From the NCBI GenBank assembly GCA_965112735.1, contig OZ218952.1, positions 1,922,001 through 1,986,000 of the forward strand: a DNA stretch of 64,000 nucleotides, given 5' to 3'. The notes beneath the pieces were generated by a model. It was not told the origin of the DNA, did not search any database, and saw only the letters and a list, made by a program, of their open reading frames with translations. A program made the translations under genes and the position numbers. The DNA is from Phaeosaccion multiseriatum. Lineage: Eukaryota; Ochrophyta, other classes. Of this stretch, positions 56,860 through 64,000 are shown in pieces. Each line of letters begins with the position of its first letter. Positions within the stretch are counted from its first letter, which is position 1.

Positions 56860-57600
56860 CAGGCTGGACCGGCAAGGCGAGCATCAACTCCTGAGTCACA
56901 GTGACCTGGACACTGCGGTGGACACCATGGGCCTGACTGTCTGTCGATCGGGGCTACGCTACGCTATCAAGGGGGTTGTGGCGGACCTCCGTTCGCCGAA
57001 CGGTCCAGACCAGAGGGGGTGCGAGTCCCTGCTGGCATGCCTCGAGTGGAAATTCCAAGTGCCAGCGGTGCTCCTCACCTCGAGCGGATCCTGCCCCCAA
57101 CCGGCGTGGCACAGCTTCTTCACACCTGCCCGACCTGGCCCGGAAGTGCCCCTCGCCGACTGCCTCCTTCTGCTCTACCACACCGACCACGCCTCACCGC
57201 CGTGCGCTGCCGCGCTTCGCTTCTTTGGGCCGAAGGAACTCAGGGAAGCCCAGGTGCACTTGGCCATGGACCGAGCCTGCTACGACGCCCCGGAGTCGGA
57301 TTCTTCTAGCTACTCCCCCTGCTCCCCTCGGTGACCCGTTGTACGCTGCGAACCTCCCAGCCAGCCACGGGTGCCAGCTGCGTACCTGGGCCCTGAGGTG
57401 CTCCAAGAGGCTCCTTATCTTCCAGACCCCGCCCATGAGCCTCCTGAACCATACGACGTCCGGACCTGAAGACGGCTTAGCCTGGGCTCGAGAGATCTGT
57501 GGAGGAGGGGACACCTCGGACTCCGAAATTTGAGCATGGCTCAAGGACCTTGCGACAAAGGTGGAGAAGCAAGAAGCAAGCAGCACCGCTTCTTCGAGGT
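56860..57600 (+). pseudogene. Degraded copy of the right-end gene (OTU-like exon)
   Basis: Residues such as QRGCESLLACLEWKFQVPAV, AWHSFFTPARPGPEVPLADC and SPPCAAALRFFGPKELREAQ match the exon at 59725-61124 almost position for position. It is broken twice relative to that copy: a frameshift near 57310, where the frame leaves SYSPCSPR, and a TGA at about 57531 where the paralogue has CGA (GAAATTTGA against GAAGTTCGA). Downstream codons (AWLKDLATKVEKQ) remain recognisable after the stop. No intact product is expected. Confidence 0.85.
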
Positions 57601-58772
57601 TAGGGGAGGAGGGGGGCGAGGGAGTTGAGTGAGGGAGTGAGCGTCCCTTCCCCCATGAGTAAAACCTGAGTCACCCGTTTTCTCTTCTTTAGCCACTACT
57701 GGCCCACCTTTAAAAATTAAAATTATTTGATATTCCCCCTCTGCCCGCTCGAGACTAGTGCCACGTCGTCGTTGTCTGATTGTTTGGCCTCTCCTTCGTC
57801 CACCGGTACGCCTGTTGTTGCCTCGCTCCTCCTCCCACGACGCTCTCGGCCCATCGTCATCTTGTGGGGGCAGCCAACGCAGGATGGGTGTCTGTCCGCT
57901 GGGGAAATGAGCGAGTGCTCAGCGTCCAGAGTAGCCATAGGCAAGGGAGGACCCCTTGTTTTCCCCATCCGGCACACTCAGGAGCAGGTCAACTGCCTCA
58001 TTCCCCGAGCGAAGAAAGCTTGTGTGCCCTACCCGGATCGTAGCTATTCCCCACTCTCCATGGTTGCGTAGACTACCGCATCTCCCATTACATCGAGGAT
58101 GGCTGGCTGATACCCACTCCCAAGCCGACAGCCGTCATCGCCCATTGCTTCCTGACGCTGAGAGCGCCGGGCTGGCTGTGTCCTGAGCCTTGCTTTGACG
58201 TCGCTCCGTCCCATTGCCTGGCTGCGTGAGCTACCCTTCCATCGCTCGTCGTTCACCACCAGCAGTAGAGAGGCATTGAGAGACAACACAAAGCGGCCCA
58301 GGAGGGGTCAGCAGGACTAGTACCGCAAGAAGCAAGAGGTCACGGTTGCCTCTGCCTGTAAGCAACGATTGCGGCCGAAGGCCAGGCCTTTGTTTCCTTG
58401 AGATAAACAACCAAGGCTCTACAGTCTTTAGGGTGGTGCATTCATGACGGTCCCGCCAATCCCCGCCATGTACTCACCTAGTCCGGTGGTTCGTCTTCCT
58501 GGACAATTTGCTTTTAAAAAAGCATTGAGCACTCCATCTCCAATGGCTATGGACATGTTTCTTCCTCTGGGAGAGAAGCAACATTGCATGGATCTCCCCC
58601 TTCGAAGCGAGCGGGCCGTAACCTCTTTCTTGCTTGAGCCTGCTGCGTAGTCTACAGTAGGTGTGAGAAGAGAGTTTGAGTTTTAGTTTTTGCGAATTTG
58701 GAGGCGCTAAGCAAATGCAGCGAGAGACGCAAATTTAAACGACGCGGGAGGCCCGAGCGACACACACAAAGC
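57601..58772. other. Region between pseudogene and paralogue
   Basis: Two moderately long plus-strand frames exist (57727-58071, starting at a non-ATG codon, and 58444-58650 from an ATG). Neither matches a family I know nor shows splice-linked partners. The stretch presumably contains the promoter of the gene starting at 58773. Confidence 0.45.
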
Positions 58773-61700
58773 ATGGCGGCGGCACGCGGAGGAGGGGAGC
58801 ACAGCAGCGACGACGATGAAGTCCAGTGGATCAGTACAAAACCCGCCCCCCCAGAAAGTTCTTCCACCATTCCCATCGTAGTCATGGACACGAGCAGCGA
58901 CGAGGACGAGGCCGAAGCGGAGCACGAGGGGGGCAGCCGCGACGGGAGTGAAGAGCACAGGGTAAGAAAGGCTACTTGCGCATCCTCTCCCAGGCAGCCA
59001 GCCACAGCCAGGGGTTTTGTTTGCGTACTTGCTTGCTTTGCTTCTTGTTGCTTGGCTGGTCGGCGTTGTTGGGCGGGCCCGGCCCCCGGCGCGGTGCGTG
59101 GCCCGCGTGGCTGTGAGCGCGGCCGTCAGCAAACATCGAGGGCCTTGTTGCTGCTGACGAGAACTCTCAGCCAGCCCCTCGCTCCGTCTTCCCTGTTGTT
59201 GCTGCTGACGAGAAGAAGAACTTGCCCTCCCTCCGCCCTCCGCTCCGCCCTCCCTCCGCCCAACCTCCTCCGCCTCCTTCCCGCGCCCAACCACAACACC
59301 AGCGCGGAGGAGCAGGGGGCTCGCCCGGCGGGGGTCGGGGGGGCAGCAGTGACGGGGGTGAAGAGGAGCACAAGGTGAGAAAGTTGCTTGCTTGCTTGCT
59401 TGCTTGCTTGCTGACGAGAAGTGTAGCTAACGAGTCATTAGATATCTAAACTTGCCCCTCACTCCACGCCTTCTTCCCAAGGACGCCGAGAACGACCACC
59501 ATCAGCGCGGAGGAGCAGGGGGCTCGCCCGGCGGGGGCCCGGGGGGAGCGGCAATTATGGCTGCTGAGTCACCAGAAAGATGGAGGCACGGTGAAGAGGA
59601 GCACAAGGTGAGAAAGCGTATTCTTTGTTTGCTGTGGAGGCGCTAATAAATGGTTTAGATCCCTGCTTGCTTGCTTGCTGACGAGAACTTGCTCTCACTC
59701 TCGGCCCCTCGCTCCGCCCAACAGAACGCCGACAACGACCAGCAGCAGCCGCGGGGCACGGGAAGCGCGGGAAGCAGCACGGCAGCAGCACCTGGAGTCA
59801 CCGGGCTTGCTAAGTGGCAGCTGCGTATCTCCCAGATACTGCTCGCTAACGGGATGGACCTGTACGAGGGGCCGCCCGGGCCGGACGCGATGGTGTATGC
59901 GGCTCTGCGCAGCGTGAGGGGCTTTGATGCGAAACTGACGAAGGCAGAAGCCAGTGAATTCCGCATCAAGCTGGCGGACGAGGTGGACGGCCTGCGGCCG
60001 GAGCAGCCCCGGGTCAATCAATTGGTGACCACGCTGCGCCACTTTCACCGCCCACGTCGAGGCCTTGAGCACGAGACCACCGATGCTGACCTGCTCAAGG
60101 GGGCTGCGGCAGCAATCATTTCGCCGGACGGTCCATTCCCGAGGGGGTGCGAGTCTCTGGTGGCATGCCTGGAGTGGAAACTCCAAATCCCAGCGGTGCT
60201 CATCACCTCGAGCGGGCCCTGCCCCCAACTGGTGTGGCACAGCTTCTTCACACCTGCCCGAGCTGGCCCGCAAGTGCCCCTCGCAGATTGCCTCCTTCTG
60301 CTCCACCACCAACACACCGACCACGCCTCACCGCCGTGCGCTGCCGCGCTTCGCTTCTTTGGGCCGAAGCAACTCAGCGAAGCCCAGGTCCACTTGGCCA
60401 TGGACCGAGCCAGTGCCAGCTACGACGACCCGGAGTCGGATGCTTCTTATACTCCTCTTGCTCCCCTCGGTGACCCGTACGCTGCGAACCTCCCAGCCAG
60501 CCACGGGTGCCAGCTGCGTGCCTGGGCCCTGCGGTGCTCCAAAGGCTCTCCCTCTTCCAGGACCCGCCCATGAGTCTGAACCGTAGTACGTTCGGACCTG
60601 ATGACGGCTTCGCCTGGGCCCGAGACATCTGTGGAGGAGCGGACACTGCGGAAGTTCGAGCATGGCTCAAGGACCTTGCGACAATGGTGGAGAAGCAAGC
60701 AGACCCGATCCTCCTCAAGACGTTGCAGACTCTCCTCGACCCCGCCCAAGGAGAAGGACAGCCCGATGAATTGCTCCTCAAGAAGGCCACGGTGGATGAC
60801 CTGCGGCGGGATTGGTGTCTTCTTGGCCCGAGCGACTTGTCCCTCGCTGCCATCGAGTGGTGCCTAGGCAAGCCCCTCGTTTTCATCTCGCAACACGCGA
60901 GCGAGCCCGGGGACCAGCCCTCCGCACCTGTGGAACATCGCTTCTTCAACCGGGCCCGCGCCCACCCCACCCCCCTGGGCCAATGTATCCTCCTGCATCA
61001 CGGCCGTCGATTCCACGGCGCCCCGGCCATCATCTCCACCCTGCGTCTCGGTCTCGGGGGGGACGACGTGCGCGCAGTCGCCAAAGAACTCGACCAAGTC
61101 CTTCGCCAAGAGAGCAACCTCGAGGTGAGCGAGCCCTCGCTTCCTTCCTTCCTTCCTTCTGTCGCTCTCGCTCTGGCTGGTGGCTGGTTGTGGCTGTGTG
61201 TCTCTGTCCCTGTTCTCTGCGTGTCTCTCTGTCCCTGTTCTCTGTGTGTCTCTCTGTCCCTGTTCTCTGTGTGTCTCTCTGTCTCCAACCCTCTCTCCCT
61301 CCCTCCCTCCCTCCCTCTCTCCCTCCCTCCCTCCCTCCCTCCTACCCCCCCCCGTCCCTCCCTCCTTTATATTGATTGTTACTGGCTGATTACGTGGCTT
61401 CGGCGTGGACATTATTGGGGTCCTGGCTGGCTGAGCGATACCCAATCTGACTTCCTATTTTTTGATTCCCCCCCCCCCTCCCCTCCTCGGTTCCCTCCTC
61501 TTTCCAATTTGCTGAATGTACTACCCCATGTCCTGTGCCATACATACATACAGAGGGAGGTGAGGCACGCCCGACACAGGTAGCTTCTGCCTGTCCGTTT
61601 TACTAAGCAATCCTCCCAATCTCTTTGTGACTCGTGCAGGCTGCTGCTGCCCCCCCCCAACCCCCCAATGCACCCGCGGGAGAGCAGGAGGAGGTGAGTC

Positions 61701-64000
61701 AAGTCCGGCACAGGCCTTTTGCACGTACTGCCAATGAGACCAACGGCCCATCCCCCACCCCCCGCAGCCCCCCCTTCGAAAGAAAGCGCGCCCTACACCA
61801 CAGCAGCAGGAAGAGGTAAGCAAGGTTTCGGTTTTTGTAAAGTGCTCCATCATCAGCCAAAACAAGAACCCCCATCCCCTCCAGGGCTCTGTTTCGCTGG
61901 GCATTAGCACGGAGGATATGAAGAAGGCCCTGCCTAGCGAACAAGACCGGTTGGCCCTGCAGCACCTAGTCGACTTGGTGAGGGGTCGCAATGGCGACCA
62001 CCGCGTTCTCGGGTCACGGAAAACGGCTCATGCGTTCATGGTGCAGGTGGGTGCGCTGTCTTTGTCTTGGCTGTGGCTGAGGTGAAGACTCACACGTCGC
62101 TCAAACACAATGGCTGATACCACAGGGTCGCGGGGAGAGTGCCAGCAACAAGGCGATCAAGGAGGGACCGCGGATGACGAAAGGAGGCAAGGACAGCATG
62201 CCTCACTCCCGACCCCTGACGGAGGAGGCACTTGTGGCGGCCCATCGGGGTAGCATCAGCAAAGTACCCCACGAGAAGGTTGGTTGGTCGACTGTCGACT
62301 GTTTTACGTACCGCGCCTTGGCCCAGCCAGAAACAAACTAATGCATGAATGCATGCATACATACAAAAAAAAAACAGGTGGTGTGCCCTGACTGTGGGGA
62401 TGAGCTCATCATTGCCGCGCACGACGAGTGGACACGGTTGCAGGGCCTCAAGGCCATGTGGGACCGCCACCGCAACGGACATTACATTGGGGACGGCGCG
62501 CCACATTTCCCCCACTGCACATACGGCAGACCGGAGCTCAACGCGGTGATTCAGCTCCTCAAGAAGTCGCCCAAGGCGCCGGAGGAGCTCGAGGGACAAC
62601 TCCCGAAGGAGCGGAGGCAGCATGACCCTCGGGATGGGGACCTACGGACCCCCGACGTTCTCATTTGCATGAGGGCAGAGGGCAAATGGGGCGGGGCCGT
62701 CCTTCCCTTCTACCACGGCGACCTGTACAACTCGAGCATGACTCCCGCGCAGATTGCCCACAACGCCCTGCTCTTTGACAAGACGTTAGCGCTCGACAGT
62801 GGTGTGCCCCAGGACGAGGTGGACTTTGCGCGCATTCTTCTTGGCGTAGGCCTCGACACCCTCCAGCAAGAGGGGATCGGCAGCAACGACTCAAGGAAGG
62901 ACGCCACCAGGAGTGCCGCCCTGCTACGACCCATGACGCAAGGTGCCGAGCGTTCCTCTTCCCGCGAAGGCACTACGGCCAAATTTTGCCTCCCCTCGAA
63001 TGAGTTCTTGGAGGAGCAGGGCCTCCAGTCCTCCACCGTGGTGAGGGGCAGGCAAGCCTTTGGCAAGGCCTGCAGGGGGCGGCGTTTGTGGCAGAGGGGT
63101 GACAACCCCTACCATCTGGACCAAGCCTATGTCTCGTACCAGCGGCCGCTCCTGGACGCCATTAAGATCAGGTCCACGGGTTCGGGGGAGGCCGGCGAGC
63201 AGCCGCAGCAGCCGCAGCAGGAGGAGCAGCAGCCGCAGCAGCAGCCGGAGCAGCAGCGCATTACCTATAATGGAGAGGATCAGACGACTGGGCGAGGCTT
63301 CCTCCATTCCCTTGAGAACAAGGGCGTCCGCCAGGCTGACCTACTCATCGTGGCGCAGGGCATGGCGGCTCTGGGCATCCCCGTCTTCGAGGGCGACAGA
63401 CGCAGTCAGCCGCGCGGCCGGGAGTTGGACACGTATCGCAAGCGGCATAACAAAGTGAGTACGAAATTAGAGAGGGGAGGCAGAGCGAGTCCGAGGCCAG
63501 CAGCACAGCCACGTCAGAAACATGCAAACGGAGCGACCCCCTGCCTTGACTTACGTGAGGCTGCCCTTGCTTGACTGTCACCCTGCCTCCCACGACACAC
63601 AGGTGACCCTCCTCTTCTTCCAAAAGTGGATCAAGAGAGCAAATATCACTCAGAATGAGATGCTCTTCTTGATGGACTTGTGGAAAAGAGCCCCCCCAAG
63701 CAAAGTGGATACGGGGGCGGTCTTCTCCTGGGGGAGCTTCATGAGCTCTCCGGAAGGCAGGTTCACGCTCTCTGGTCTGATGGGCTTGAGCTGCACCGAC
63801 GGGTGCAACCAGTTGACAGAGTGCAGCCTCTTCCTCATGAACGCCCCCCCGGAACTGCGCGTGTTCCGGTCGCTCATCCTCTTGGGGTGCACCTCCAACG
63901 ACAAGGTGTACATCAACAAGGGCTACAATCGGAAGGATGGAAGCCGAATCGAAAAAGCCGGTGTCCACTTCCTCCATCCCCAGGTAGGTAGCTACCTCCC
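58773..64000 (+). CDS. Lineage-specific multi-exon protein with two OTU-like segments; runs off the window
   Basis: Not recognised as a whole. Exons: 58773-58961, 59303-59374, 59482-59607, 59725-61124, 61640-61693, 61768-61815, 61885-62046, 62126-62278, 62378-63454, 63603-63983 (next donor GTAGGT). The N-terminus has a SUMO-interaction-like run (IPIVVMDTSSDEDEAEAE). Exons 2 and 3 are internal duplicates ending in EEEHK. Exon 4 contains two related segments, GCESLVACLEWKLQIPAVLI and AAIEWCLGKPLVFISQH, each followed by a PL-x-x-C-(I/L)-LLHH element. They resemble the central part of OTU deubiquitinase folds, but no D-G-x-C nucleophile is visible. A basic stretch (RKKARP) and a possible zinc site (VVCPDCGDEL, HRNGHYIGD, FPHC) follow. 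A one-base deletion near 60541 relative to the pseudogene breaks the frame inside exon 4, so this copy may also be damaged, or the base may be a sequencing error. Confidence 0.55.
59290..59607 (+). repeat. Internal exon duplication
   Basis: Exons 59303-59374 and 59482-59607 share CAGCGCGGAGGAGCAGGGGG and CTCGCCCGGCGGGGG, the EEEHK ending and the CACAAGGTGAGAAAG donor. The next exon starts with a related NADND element. Confidence 0.85.

Noticed and set aside
57727-58071. 114-residue plus-strand ORF
   Set aside because: No ATG start, no known motif and no phased partner exons.

Overview
The window is nuclear DNA of an intron-rich, GC-rich unicellular eukaryote. Exons are joined by GT-AG introns, with one apparent GC-AG. 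There are no bacterial-style operons, and both exons and introns are crowded with microsatellites. The gene content (COPI delta subunit, VPS9 Rab GEF, SEC14, EBP-like and Mpo1-like lipid proteins, ankyrin proteins) suits an alga or related protist. A chromerid-type alveolate is my guess from gene style and microsatellite load, but nothing in the sequence proves it. All exon models below were built by hand from reading-frame phase, splice signals and family similarity.

Layout. 205-4986 (+) coatomer delta. 5934-11091 (-) a 12-exon protein with a possible BRX-like C-terminus. About 11665-15637 (+) an EF-hand protein with a very long acidic tail. 16547-17751 (+) a DUF84/YjjX-type inosine/xanthosine triphosphatase. 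19533-20291 (-) a small coiled-coil protein. 20729-26891 (+) a SEC14 domain joined to a polytopic region and a C-terminal EBP (sterol isomerase/EXPERA) domain. 28338-30471 (-) an Mpo1/DUF962-like 2-hydroxy fatty acid dioxygenase. 30911-32554 (-) a 13-repeat ankyrin protein, followed upstream by duplicated 5' ends of the same gene. 33188-53113 (+) a 40-exon gene for a protein of about 2593 residues with a split PDZ-like domain, a VPS9 domain and a long ankyrin tail. 53726-54667 (-) a small mitochondrial-type protein. 55330-56388 an inverted cluster of copies of one exon. 56860-57600 a pseudogene. 58773 to beyond the window end (+) a lineage-specific gene that appears to be the parent of both the pseudogene and the exon copies.

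Several genes serve membrane traffic or lipid chemistry: COPI coat, Rab5-type GEF, SEC14-EBP and Mpo1-like. I see no evidence of co-regulation beyond close head-to-head pairs (11091/11665, 20291/20729, 32554/33188).

The most unusual items are the SEC14-EBP fusion, the PDZ-VPS9-ankyrin giant with a roughly 460-residue insertion in its PDZ-like domain, a short dispersed motif (core GTTGGTGATACAGCAG) shared by introns and exons of at least three genes, and the self-copying exon family at the right end.
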